From positions 1-18,702 of the forward strand of contig CAYSLC010000104.1 in the NCBI GenBank assembly GCA_964431545.1: DNA of 18,702 nucleotides, in the 5' to 3' direction. Each line of letters opens with the position of its first letter. The first letter of the stretch is position 1. Below, piece by piece: positions 1 to 7,123 of the stretch. The position numbers and the translations under genes were made by a program. A model generated the notes under the pieces. The model searched no databases. It worked only from the letters and a program-made list of their open reading frames with translations, and was not told the origin of the DNA. The DNA comes from CAYSLC01 sp964431545 (GTDB lineage Bacteria > Desulfobacterota > Desulfobacteria > Desulfobacterales > JAABSP01).

Positions 1-784
1 GCTGGACGATGGTCCGCTGGTGGGAGGTGCCGTCGGGGTGGGTGTAGTATTTCCGGACGATCTTGAGGCGGTCCTCCGCGAAGAGTTGGATACACGCCGG
101 ATACAGGAGCCATTCCTCCTCCAGCCCCTTCTTCTTGATGTCGTCCAGGCCGTCCTCGGGTTCGATGGGAAAGCATCGCTGCCCGATGATGGGGCCGGAG
201 TCCTCGCCGTAGTCGATGAAGTGGACCGTGCAGCCCCCCACCTTACAGCCGTACCGATAGGTGTCGCCGTATCCGTCCACCCCGGGGAAGGCGGGGAGGA
301 GGGCCGGGTGGATGTTCATGATCCGGGGCCTCGCCGGATCGGTGTTGATCTTGTCGATGAAGTAGGGGCTGAGGTTCCGCATGAACCCGGCCAGGACCAG
401 CAGGTCGAAGGGGTACGGCGACATGGCCGCGATGAGCCGCTCCTCGGCCATGGCCCGGGTCTTCAGGAACCCCTCCACCAGGTCGGATTCCGCCGCCTCG
501 CCGAAGATGGACTGTTTCTCCCGGATCACCTCCAGGGAGAAGTCCCCGGGCATGCGGACGGCTTCGGGCGACGCTTTGTACTCGCGGATGATCGCCCGGT
601 AGTCGACCACGATGCTCGGGATCCCGTGTTTCTCGGCCCGCCCCAGCCCCTTGGCATCGTGGTTGTCCGATCCCACGAAGACCATCTCCCCGTCGATCTT
701 GCCGGCTTCGCAGGCGTCGATGATGGCCTGGAGATTGGTTCCCCCGCCCGAGATCAGCGCGCCGATGCGGATCTTCTCTGCCAT
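1..784 (-). CDS. purN: Phosphoribosylglycinamide formyltransferase PurN (C-terminus cut by window edge)
   Basis: PurN transfers a formyl group from 10-formyl-tetrahydrofolate to glycinamide ribonucleotide, the third step of purine synthesis in the cytoplasm. The frame starts at ATG 784 and is still open at base 1, giving 261 residues so far. A good Shine-Dalgarno (AAGGAG, about 7 bases upstream) supports the start. Residues 8-18 carry the phosphate-binding loop GALISGGGTNL. The catalytic Asn-x-His is at N157/H159 (MNIHPALLPAFPG) and the catalytic Asp is D195 in EDSGP. In E. coli PurN the Asn is residue 106, so this protein holds roughly 50 extra residues, apparently around positions 65-120 before LLVLAGFMR. 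It lies 40 bases downstream of sppA on the same strand and may share its transcript. Identification is firm; only the end is missing. Confidence 0.93.
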   Translation of the reverse strand, partial: MAEKIRIGALISGGGTNLQAIIDACEAGKIDGEMVFVGSDNHDAKGLGRAEKHGIPSIVVDYRAIIREYKASPEAVRMPGDFSLEVIREKQSIFGEAAESDLVEGFLKTRAMAEERLIAAMSPYPFDLLVLAGFMRNLSPYFIDKINTDPARPRIMNIHPALLPAFPGVDGYGDTYRYGCKVGGCTVHFIDYGEDSGPIIGQRCFPIEPEDGLDDIKKKGLEEEWLLYPACIQLFAEDRLKIVRKYYTHPDGTSHQRTIVQ

Positions 785-824
785 GGAACAGCTCCTTTTG
801 GATTTGGATGGAAAGTTTTTCCGG

Positions 825-1814
825 CTAGTCGCCCCCCAGGGCCGCGGGCCAGAGGTAGTAGAAACCGGCGGCGAAATCCGGCGTCAGCCGGGGGAGTCCG
901 GTATCGACGAGGACGGGCCGGGAGTCTCTATCCGCCCCGGGGCTGCTGTAGTAGGTGCCGTCCGGGTCCTCGGTCCGTCCGTAGATCACCACCCGGGCGC
1001 TTTCGGGGAGGCCGGCCGCCGACTTGGCGGCGGAGACCGCCTCGTCGAGGTATCCGATCCGGTCGATGAGCCCCAGCTCCAGGGCCTGTTCAGCCAGATA
1101 GACGCGGGCCGTGGCGACCTTCGCCATGGCCTCCGGATTGATGGGCCGGTGCTTTTCGACGAGGTCATAAAACCGCCGGGCCAGACGGTCCACCACTCCC
1201 TGGATCATCTCCGCCTCCGGCGGCGTGGGCCGACGGAAGGGGGATCCCATGTCCTTGTTCTCCCCGGACTTGCTCACCGAGACCCCGACGCCGAGTCGCT
1301 CCATGAGCCCGTCGACCCGGGGCCGCATGAAGATCACCCCCACCGATCCGGTGACGGAGGTGGGGTGGGCGAAGATGAGATCGGCCGGCAGGGCCATATA
1401 GTACCCCCCGGAGGCGGCCACGTTCATGAAGACGGCCACCACCTTCTTGCCGGTCCTCTCCTTGAACCGCCGGACCTCGTGGTAGAGGAGGTCGCTCGCC
1501 GTGACGGTCCCCCCCGGCGAGTCGATCTTGAGAAGAAGGGCCCCGACGTCCGAGTCCTTCTCCGCCTTCCGGAGCCGGGAGACCACCTCCTGCACCATGC
1601 TCTCCGAGGAGCCCAGCAGCTTCTTCCGGGGGGCGTCGGAGAGGACGCCGTCCACCGGCACCATCAGAACCTTCTTCTCCCCCTCGCCCCGGAGAGTATA
1701 CTCCTCCAGGCCGTCCGCCCCGCCGCCGAAGAGGCTGATGCGCGGCGAGATGCATCCGGTAAGGAACCAGAGGCAGAGGACCATTGCGACGACCATCATC
1801 GAATCCCGTTTCAT
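825..1814 (-). CDS. sppA: Signal peptide peptidase SppA, S49 family, lipoprotein-type N-terminus
   Basis: SppA-type serine peptidases degrade signal peptides and membrane-associated peptides at the periplasmic face of the inner membrane. This 329-residue protein is the short (half-length, Bacillus-like) form. The predicted Ser-Lys dyad is S135 (NVAASGGYYMA) and K187 (SGENKDMGSPF). Their 52-residue spacing equals that of the S147/K199 pair known from Bacillus SppA. The SPGG segment at 99-102 and the HPTSVTGSVGV segment at 150-160 are also typical of the family. The N-terminus has a short charged start, a hydrophobic run and an LTGC lipobox with C21, so it is probably a lipoprotein rather than anchored by a plain TM helix. 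No clear Shine-Dalgarno precedes ATG 1814; the Met6/Met7 codons near 1799 are alternative starts that keep the lipobox. It is followed closely by purN. Confidence 0.9.
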   Translation of the reverse strand: MKRDSMMVVAMVLCLWFLTGCISPRISLFGGGADGLEEYTLRGEGEKKVLMVPVDGVLSDAPRKKLLGSSESMVQEVVSRLRKAEKDSDVGALLLKIDSPGGTVTASDLLYHEVRRFKERTGKKVVAVFMNVAASGGYYMALPADLIFAHPTSVTGSVGVIFMRPRVDGLMERLGVGVSVSKSGENKDMGSPFRRPTPPEAEMIQGVVDRLARRFYDLVEKHRPINPEAMAKVATARVYLAEQALELGLIDRIGYLDEAVSAAKSAAGLPESARVVIYGRTEDPDGTYYSSPGADRDSRPVLVDTGLPRLTPDFAAGFYYLWPAALGGD

Positions 1815-1822
1815 GAAAATGA

Positions 1823-1851
1823 CTATTACGTGTTTTGAGGGGCAACGTCAA
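1823..1851 (-). promoter_or_regulatory. Possible sigma70-type promoter of sppA-purN
   Basis: On the minus strand a TTGACG -35 box (plus positions 1846-1851) is followed after exactly 17 bases by TAATAG (1823-1828). The -35 is good and the -10 is only fair. Transcription would begin almost at ATG 1814. That implies either a leaderless message or use of the Met6/Met7 start about 15 bases further in. Confidence 0.3.
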
Positions 1852-2019
1852 GTGGCCGATCCACTGGAGCGGCTTCCCCCCTCGGGCTCCCTTCCGGGGC
1901 CCCGGACACGACCCTCGGAAAAATACGCAAGAGGGTGCATTTGCCCTTGCATGTCCGCGTCCTCTCCGTTAATCATGGGAGCCGGCGCTGTTTCGAAAAC
2001 CACCCACCGGGAGGATGGC

Positions 2020-3666
2020 GTGAATCCAAGACAGATCCTCATGGCGGGCCTGATTCTGGGCCTTCTCTTCTTCGCCGATGCCCTTTCGGGACGGACCCAG
2101 GAGGACCGCCTGCCCCCCGTGAAGACGGACGGGTCCCGCCTTTCCACCGTCGGAGAGATCCGCGTCAACGAATACCGCTTCAAGGGAAACACCGTCTTTC
2201 CGGACCCGGAGCTTGCCGAGGTCCTGGCCCCCTATTCCGGCCGGGTGATCACCGCCGAGGAACTCCAGGAGGCCCGGGAGGCGGTGACGCGGTATTACGT
2301 GGACAGGGGGTACGTCAACTCCGGGGCGATCATCCCGGACCAGCCGGTGGCCGGCGGCGTGATCACCCTGCGGGTCATCGAGGGGAGGATCATCCGGATG
2401 GAGATCGAGGGAAACCGGCGGCTGCGCACCGGCTACCTCGCCCGCCGGCTGGCCCCGGCCGTCTCCCCCGAGGCCGGCCCCCTGAACATCCGGCGCATCC
2501 AGGAACACCTCCGGCTCCTCAAGCAGGACCCCCGGGTGGAGAATATCCACGCCGAGGTGAGCCCCGGCCTGGGACTCGGGGAGGCGGTCCTGACGGTGAC
2601 CGTGGAAGAGGCCCGGCCCTACATCCTGGGCGTTTCGGCGGGCAATGAAAACTCCCCCAAAATCGGCGCCCACCGGGGGGAGGTCCGGGCCGGCCACCGG
2701 AACCTGACCGGATGGGGGGACACCCTGCGGGCCGAGTACGGGGTCACCGAGGGGCTCGACGACTGGGCCGTCTCCTACACGATCCCCCTGACCCGCCGGG
2801 AGACGACCTTGGCCGTGGGGGTGGAGCGGTCCGAATCGGCGGTGGTGGAGGATCCCTTTCGCCGCCTCGACATCCGGAGCAAGACCACCACCTACTCGGC
2901 CGAGATCCGCCACCCCTTCCACCGGACCCTTTCCAACGAATTCTCCATGGGCCTTCGCCTGGAGCGGCGCCGGAGCGAAACCTCCCTTCTGGGGGAGGGG
3001 TTCTCCTTCTCCGAAGGGGTCCCGGAGACCGGGGAGAGCGAAATCTCGGTGCTCCGGTTCTCCCAGCAGTGGGTGGACCGGAGCCTGACCCACGTGCTGG
3101 CCCTGCGCTCCGCCTTCGGGTTCGGGCTCGACCTCTTCGACGCCACCATCGACCCGGACAAGCCCGACGGCCGGTTCATCACCTGGCTCGGCCAGGTCCA
3201 ATGGCTCCGACGGTTCGAGACCCTCGACAGCCAGGTGCTCTTCCGGACCGACCTCCGCCTGTCGGACGATCCCCTGCTGCCCATGGAGAAGTTCGGCGTG
3301 GGCGGCGCCACCACCGTCCGGGGCTACCGGGAGAACCAGATGACCACCGACAACGCTCTGGTCTCGTCGCTGGAATGGCGGGTCCCCGTCTTCCGGGCCC
3401 CCCTCCCCGGAGTGAGCCGGGGGGCGGCGGACGGCCGCGTGCGCCTGTGCCCCTTCGTGGACTACGGCCGGGGCTGGAACAGCCAGGGGACCGATCCCTC
3501 CCCGGCGGACCTGTACAGCGCCGGCCTGGGGGCCCGCTGGGACATCAGCGGCGATGTCCGGGCCAATCTCTACTGGGGGTACGGGTTCAAGGAGGTACCG
3601 GAGCCCGAGGAGGAGGACCTCCAGGACGACGGGTTCCACTTCGAGGTGAGCGCCGAGTTCTTCTAG
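2020..3666 (+). CDS. TpsB/ShlB-family outer-membrane transporter (two POTRA domains plus beta-barrel)
   Basis: Family members sit in the outer membrane and secrete a large partner exoprotein (TpsA) through a 16-stranded barrel. I place the start at GTG 2020 because GGGAGG lies 5 bases upstream and the predicted protein then opens with a signal peptide (hydrophobic residues 7-19, cleavage near residue 23). That gives 548 residues, close to the usual TpsB length. A POTRA_2-like domain spans about residues 47-124 (GEIRVNEYRFKGNTVFPD to the VIEGRI segment). A second POTRA follows to about residue 205, and the rest is amphipathic barrel. Within the barrel, VRGYREN near residue 430 is the conserved VRGY motif of the Omp85/TpsB superfamily. 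The last residue is Phe, as in many BAM substrates. No filamentous-haemagglutinin-like partner is encoded in the window. The ATGs at 1951 and 1975 are in frame but would put a non-signal-like extension in front of the hydrophobic stretch. Confidence 0.82.
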   Translation: MNPRQILMAGLILGLLFFADALSGRTQEDRLPPVKTDGSRLSTVGEIRVNEYRFKGNTVFPDPELAEVLAPYSGRVITAEELQEAREAVTRYYVDRGYVNSGAIIPDQPVAGGVITLRVIEGRIIRMEIEGNRRLRTGYLARRLAPAVSPEAGPLNIRRIQEHLRLLKQDPRVENIHAEVSPGLGLGEAVLTVTVEEARPYILGVSAGNENSPKIGAHRGEVRAGHRNLTGWGDTLRAEYGVTEGLDDWAVSYTIPLTRRETTLAVGVERSESAVVEDPFRRLDIRSKTTTYSAEIRHPFHRTLSNEFSMGLRLERRRSETSLLGEGFSFSEGVPETGESEISVLRFSQQWVDRSLTHVLALRSAFGFGLDLFDATIDPDKPDGRFITWLGQVQWLRRFETLDSQVLFRTDLRLSDDPLLPMEKFGVGGATTVRGYRENQMTTDNALVSSLEWRVPVFRAPLPGVSRGAADGRVRLCPFVDYGRGWNSQGTDPSPADLYSAGLGARWDISGDVRANLYWGYGFKEVPEPEEEDLQDDGFHFEVSAEFF

Positions 3667-4103
3667 CCGTCCTCCATCTCCCGCAGCACCTTCCAGGCCC
3701 GGAAATACTTCTTCAGCCTGATCAGATCCTTTTCCGTCAGGCCATCGGCTCGCCGGAGCCGCCGCACGTCCATGTTGTCCTCCAGGTCGGCCAGTTTGAC
3801 CTTCCGGGCCAGGGCATTCCCCTTGATCCGTTCGATGAAGGCGGAATAGGTCTCTTCCCGCTTGCGGGACAGGGCCGTCACCGCCGTCACCACTCCTTCG
3901 GAAAACCCTTCCCGCAGCAGATCCCCGGCCGTGGTCGGCGAGTCCTCCAGAACGTCATGGAGAACGGCCGCCTGCCGCTCTTCGTCCGTCTCCATGCCCA
4001 TCATCATCCGCAGGGGATGGAGAATGTACGGGGCCCCCGCCTTGTCCCGCTGCCCCGCGTGGGCCCGGGCCGCCAGTTCGATGGCCTTTTCCAATGTTCC
4101 CAT
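3663..4103 (-). CDS. Small HD-domain phosphohydrolase (RelA/SpoT hydrolase-like)
   Basis: The 146-residue protein is a stand-alone HD hydrolase domain resembling the ppGpp hydrolase half of RelA/SpoT proteins. Visible motifs are HAGQRDKAGAPYILHP (residues 15-30, metal ligand H29), LHDVLEDS (H49-D50, then E53) and KLADLEDN (D106). These are the expected metal ligands and substrate-side acidic residues. There is no synthetase or TGS domain, so it resembles small alarmone hydrolases; ppGpp hydrolysis itself is not shown by sequence. The start at ATG 4103 has an AAGGAGG site 6 bases upstream. It is convergent with the TpsB-like gene: the two TAG stops overlap by three bases, leaving no room for a terminator. 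Substrate is uncertain. Confidence 0.85.
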   Translation of the reverse strand: MGTLEKAIELAARAHAGQRDKAGAPYILHPLRMMMGMETDEERQAAVLHDVLEDSPTTAGDLLREGFSEGVVTAVTALSRKREETYSAFIERIKGNALARKVKLADLEDNMDVRRLRRADGLTEKDLIRLKKYFRAWKVLREMEDG

Positions 4104-4229
4104 GGGATCCCTCCTTTCCTGTCCCGCCCGCCAAACCCGGCCTGTCGTGTGCCATGGCGTCGTCTCCGCCGCAACCGGCCGGAAATGATGGTTTGTAAAA
4201 GTTTTTTCTGGTTATTCTAAAGTGATTTA

Positions 4230-4256
4230 TTGACAAATCTTTCTCTTTTGGATACT
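4230..4256 (+). promoter_or_regulatory. Possible promoter of the porin/diheme operon
   Basis: The 209-base gap between the HD gene and the porin contains an AT-rich tract unlike the surrounding GC-rich DNA. A perfect TTGACA (4230-4235) is followed after 15 bases by GATACT (4251-4256). The spacing is shorter than ideal, so the -10 assignment is tentative. The leader to ATG 4313 would be about 50 bases. Confidence 0.35.
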
Positions 4257-4312
4257 CAATTCACCTTTTTCGGTGTCATGTGAACGGATACCATCCAGAA
4301 GGGAATCGAACC

Positions 4313-5614
4313 ATGCGGAACAACGCCATCGCCGGGGGGCTCCTCCTCCTGCTGGGCCTCGCCCTGATCCCCGCCCCGGAAGCCGTCGCGGAGCGGATCT
4401 TCTTCGCCGGGTACAAGGGCGGGTTCTACATCCGGTCCGAGGAGGAGGGGGGCATGGAACTCCGGCTCGGGGGCGCCCTCCAGGCCGACTACCGCCGTTT
4501 CCTGGAGGCGGAGCGGTCGGACAACCGGTTCGACATCCGCAGGGCCCGCCTCGCCTTCCGGGGGCAGTTGACCCGGTGGTTCCGGTTCGGCATCGAGTAC
4601 GAGTTCCAGGGAAACGAGATCAAGCATCTGGTGGACGCCTACGGCGAAGCGGTCATCGGCGGGGTGCACGGCCTGCGGTTCGGCCAGTTCAAGGAGCCGT
4701 ACAGCCTGGAGTGGGCCACCCGGGACAAGGGCCACTACTTTGCCGAACGCTCCATGGGGTACCACCTCACCCCCAAGCGGGACCTGGGGCTGATGCTCCA
4801 CGGGTCCTTCTTCCACGACGGGATCAACTACGGGGTGGGGCTCTTCAACGGCGACGGGGTGGACGGCGCCGCCTCGGGCTCCGAGCACGACGACCCCGAA
4901 GCGGCCCTCCGGCTGGTGGGCAAGCCTTTCCAGGTCCTGGACATCCCCTGGCTGGCGAACTTCCAGATCGGCGGGTCCGCCGCCTACGCCCGCATCGACC
5001 TGGCCAACGTCGACCTGGAGGTGAAGAGCACCGGCATGGTGGGCACCGGCAAGACCGCCTACGCCCTGAAGCAGAACACCAAGTTCGGGGTCCTCCAGGA
5101 CGTGGACCACCGGGTCCGCTGGGCCCTGGAGGCGGCCTGGACCCACGGGCCGGTGGCTCTGATGGCGGAGTATTTCCGCCTCGGCTACTCGGGGCTGAAA
5201 CCCTCCGGGCGGCCGGCCCGGGACGCCGACTTCTCCGCCTGGTACGCCGCGGCCATGGTCTGCCTGACCGGAGAGGCGCCGATCCTCACCGGGGGGGTGA
5301 TGAAACCGATCTACCCCGACCGCTTCTTCAACCCGGCGGAGGGGACCTTCGGGGCCCTCTGCCTGGCGGCCCGGTTGGAGCATTTCGAGGGGGACGAGGC
5401 ATGGATCAACCCCGACGCCAAGGTCTCGGTGGCCGAGGCGGACGCCGCGTCGGTGGCCCTCAACTGGATCCTCTACCCCATGCACCGCATGGTCTTCGAC
5501 TTCACCCATACGGATCTGTCGGATCCCGTCCGGGTCCGGGTGGACCCCGACGGAGAGGTTCAATACGTGGACGAGGAGAACGTCTTCACCGTCCGCTTCA
5601 GCATCGATTTCTAA
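4313..5614 (+). CDS. OprO/OprP-type (phosphate-selective family) outer-membrane porin
   Basis: The predicted protein is a 433-residue outer-membrane porin of the OprO/OprP family. Members form trimeric barrels for anions such as phosphate, but many homologues have other or unknown cargo. Residues 1-26 are a clean signal peptide ending AVA|ER. The mature part opens with a strand-rich segment (LGGALQADYRRF), then DNRFDIRRARLAFRGQL near residues 66-82, a hallmark of this family. GLRFGQFKEPYSLEW follows near 120-134 and AERSMGYHL near 142-150. The C-terminus NVFTVRFSIDF ends in Phe, as expected for a BAM substrate. ATG 4313 is chosen because an AGAAGGGA stretch precedes it; GTG 4280 is in frame but would bury the signal peptide. 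The diheme protein gene starts 18 bases after its stop, so the two are almost certainly co-transcribed. The actual solute is unknown. Confidence 0.82.
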   Translation: MRNNAIAGGLLLLLGLALIPAPEAVAERIFFAGYKGGFYIRSEEEGGMELRLGGALQADYRRFLEAERSDNRFDIRRARLAFRGQLTRWFRFGIEYEFQGNEIKHLVDAYGEAVIGGVHGLRFGQFKEPYSLEWATRDKGHYFAERSMGYHLTPKRDLGLMLHGSFFHDGINYGVGLFNGDGVDGAASGSEHDDPEAALRLVGKPFQVLDIPWLANFQIGGSAAYARIDLANVDLEVKSTGMVGTGKTAYALKQNTKFGVLQDVDHRVRWALEAAWTHGPVALMAEYFRLGYSGLKPSGRPARDADFSAWYAAAMVCLTGEAPILTGGVMKPIYPDRFFNPAEGTFGALCLAARLEHFEGDEAWINPDAKVSVAEADAASVALNWILYPMHRMVFDFTHTDLSDPVRVRVDPDGEVQYVDEENVFTVRFSIDF

Positions 5615-5632
5615 CATTTCAGGGAGGTACGC

Positions 5633-6967
5633 ATGAGAACCATCGCAAGAGGCATCCTGGTGTTCTGTCTGGTCCTGTTCATCGGCGGCGCCGCCATGGC
5701 CGCCTACCACCACGAGGGGGAGGTCGATTCGGCCCGGTTCCTCTCCGTCTACCCCGAAAAGGCCGGCACCAAGCTCGACCACTGCGCCACGTGCCATGCG
5801 GGGGGGGAGTACGAAAACTCCAGGGGCCGGCTGGTGGCCATGGGGAGCTGTCAGTGGTGCCACTACTCCTACGGGTACGACGGCCAGGGCCAGGGCGGGG
5901 TCTACACCATCATCGACACCCTCAACGCCTACGGCCTCGACTACCTGACCAACGGCCGGGACGCCGACGCAGTGGCGGCCATCGCCACCACCGACTCCGA
6001 CGGCGACGGCTATGCCAACGCCGAGGAGATCGCCGCCGACCGGTTCCCCGGCAACGCGGACGACGATCCGAGCAAGGTCCCGGCCCCCTCCAAGGAATAC
6101 ACCCGGGCCGAGTTGGAGGCCATGACCCAGCACACCCAGTTCATGCTCATGAACACCTCCCGGTCCGGGGACCACTACTCCCGGTACACCGGGGTCCCCC
6201 TGCGGGAACTCCTGGACGACGCGGGGATCCTCGACACCGCCACCGGCGTCACGGTCTTTGCGCCGGACGGCTGGTCCCAGTACCACCCCCTCCATTACGA
6301 CGACGACATGGAACTCTACCACGTCTACGGGACCATGCCCGACGCCGATTACCAGTATCCGCCGGCCACCTTCTACTATGATCCCGAGGCGGAGGAGTGG
6401 TGCGACTACAGCTCCCCCTTCGCGGCGGGGCGGACCCACGGAAACCCCATCCAGGTGGACGGCGGCCTCAAGGCGATCCTGGCGCTCCAGCATGACGGCG
6501 CCCCCCTGGAGCCGGGGGTGCTGGACGACGAGAACCGGCTCGACGGCGAGGGCCCCTACCGGGTGGTGGTCCCCCAGAAGAACCCCACGCCGCCGGACCA
6601 GTCGAGCAAGTCGGACAACCAGAACGTGATCTGGCCCTACCACGAGGAGTGGGACCACAACGCCGGGGCCTGCACCCGGTCGACCACCATCATCAGGGTC
6701 GAGCCGCTGCCCGAGGGGACCACCGACATCGACCTTCTGGAATCGGGGTGGCAGTACATCGACCAGGAGAAGATCATCATCTACGGCGCCATTGCCGAAT
6801 CGACGGATGACGACGGCGACGACGACGGCGGAACCGACGATGGGGATGACGGCGGCGATGGGGGAGACTGCTTCATCGGCGCCGCCGGCGGAGCTTCGGG
6901 GCCATGGGCCTTGCTGTTGCTGGCGCTCCTCTCCGTGCTCGCCATCCGCGTGGGCGGACGGCGCTGA
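5633..6967 (+). CDS. GEGP-motif diheme c-type protein with molybdopterin-oxidoreductase-like domain and C-terminal sorting tail
   Basis: This 444-residue exported protein has several recognisable parts. A signal peptide covers residues 1-23 (AMA|AY). Two CxxCH haem-attachment motifs follow, CATCH at 51-55 and CQWCH at 73-77, so it probably carries two c-type haems. DSDGDGYANAEE at 121-132 looks like a calcium-binding loop. Residues about 165-385 resemble the sulfite-oxidase-type molybdopterin-binding fold (YTGVPLRELLDDAGI, then APDGWSQYHPL) and contain GEGPYRVVVPQ at 305-315. An acidic Asp/Gly linker (391-412), a Cys (C413), a hydrophobic helix (about 425-439) and a terminal Arg pair form a MYXO/GlyGly-CTERM-like tripartite sorting tail. 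GGGAGG sits just upstream of ATG 5633. It is likely an electron carrier or surface redox protein working with the co-transcribed porin. I saw no obvious molybdenum-ligating Cys, and the domain may not bind the cofactor. Confidence 0.78.
   Translation: MRTIARGILVFCLVLFIGGAAMAAYHHEGEVDSARFLSVYPEKAGTKLDHCATCHAGGEYENSRGRLVAMGSCQWCHYSYGYDGQGQGGVYTIIDTLNAYGLDYLTNGRDADAVAAIATTDSDGDGYANAEEIAADRFPGNADDDPSKVPAPSKEYTRAELEAMTQHTQFMLMNTSRSGDHYSRYTGVPLRELLDDAGILDTATGVTVFAPDGWSQYHPLHYDDDMELYHVYGTMPDADYQYPPATFYYDPEAEEWCDYSSPFAAGRTHGNPIQVDGGLKAILALQHDGAPLEPGVLDDENRLDGEGPYRVVVPQKNPTPPDQSSKSDNQNVIWPYHEEWDHNAGACTRSTTIIRVEPLPEGTTDIDLLESGWQYIDQEKIIIYGAIAESTDDDGDDDGGTDDGDDGGDGGDCFIGAAGGASGPWALLLLALLSVLAIRVGGRR
6803..6868 (+). 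repeat. Low-complexity Asp/Gly-coding tract (linker of the diheme protein)
   Basis: About 66 bases of reiterated GAC/GAT/GGC/GGG triplets encode an acidic, flexible Asp-Gly linker just before the Cys-TM-Arg tail. It is slippage-prone sequence and may vary in length between strains. Confidence 0.7.
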
Positions 6968-6975
6968 TCCTTCCG

Positions 6976-7001
6976 GGGGCCGCGCCCATCGGCGCGGCCC
7001 C
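6976..7001. terminator. Strong GC-rich terminator hairpin between convergent genes
   Basis: GGGGCCGCGCC and GGCGCGGCCCC form a perfect 11-bp stem around a 4-base loop, starting 9 bases after the diheme gene stop. There is no U-run on either side, so intrinsic termination may be weak or factor-assisted. The position between two convergent operons fits a bidirectional stop. Confidence 0.6.
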
Positions 7002-7123
7002 TCATCCCATCCTACTTCCGGATCCTCCGGGAAAGGGGCATCCCCTTCCCGCCCCACCGCCGAGGACTGTCTTGGCGGCGGCGGGTACGAAACGGCGGGG
7101 CGGTCCGGCGACGGGACGCCGCC

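Noticed and set aside
20..1838. Plus-strand open frames opposite purN and sppA
   Set aside because: They oppose genes with complete catalytic motifs and lack coding character.
1969..3639. A 556-codon minus-strand frame opposite the TpsB-like gene
   Set aside because: No motif or ribosome-binding site; the plus-strand frame has a signal peptide, POTRA domains and VRGY.
4280..4312. GTG 4280 as start of the porin
   Set aside because: It would add 11 polar residues ahead of a clean signal peptide; ATG 4313 is better placed.
4256..7057. A 933-codon open frame on the minus strand opposite the porin and diheme genes
   Set aside because: It lies antisense to two well-identified exported proteins, is full of Gly/Val/His/Pro/Arg low-complexity sequence, and is a typical artefact of high-GC codon bias.
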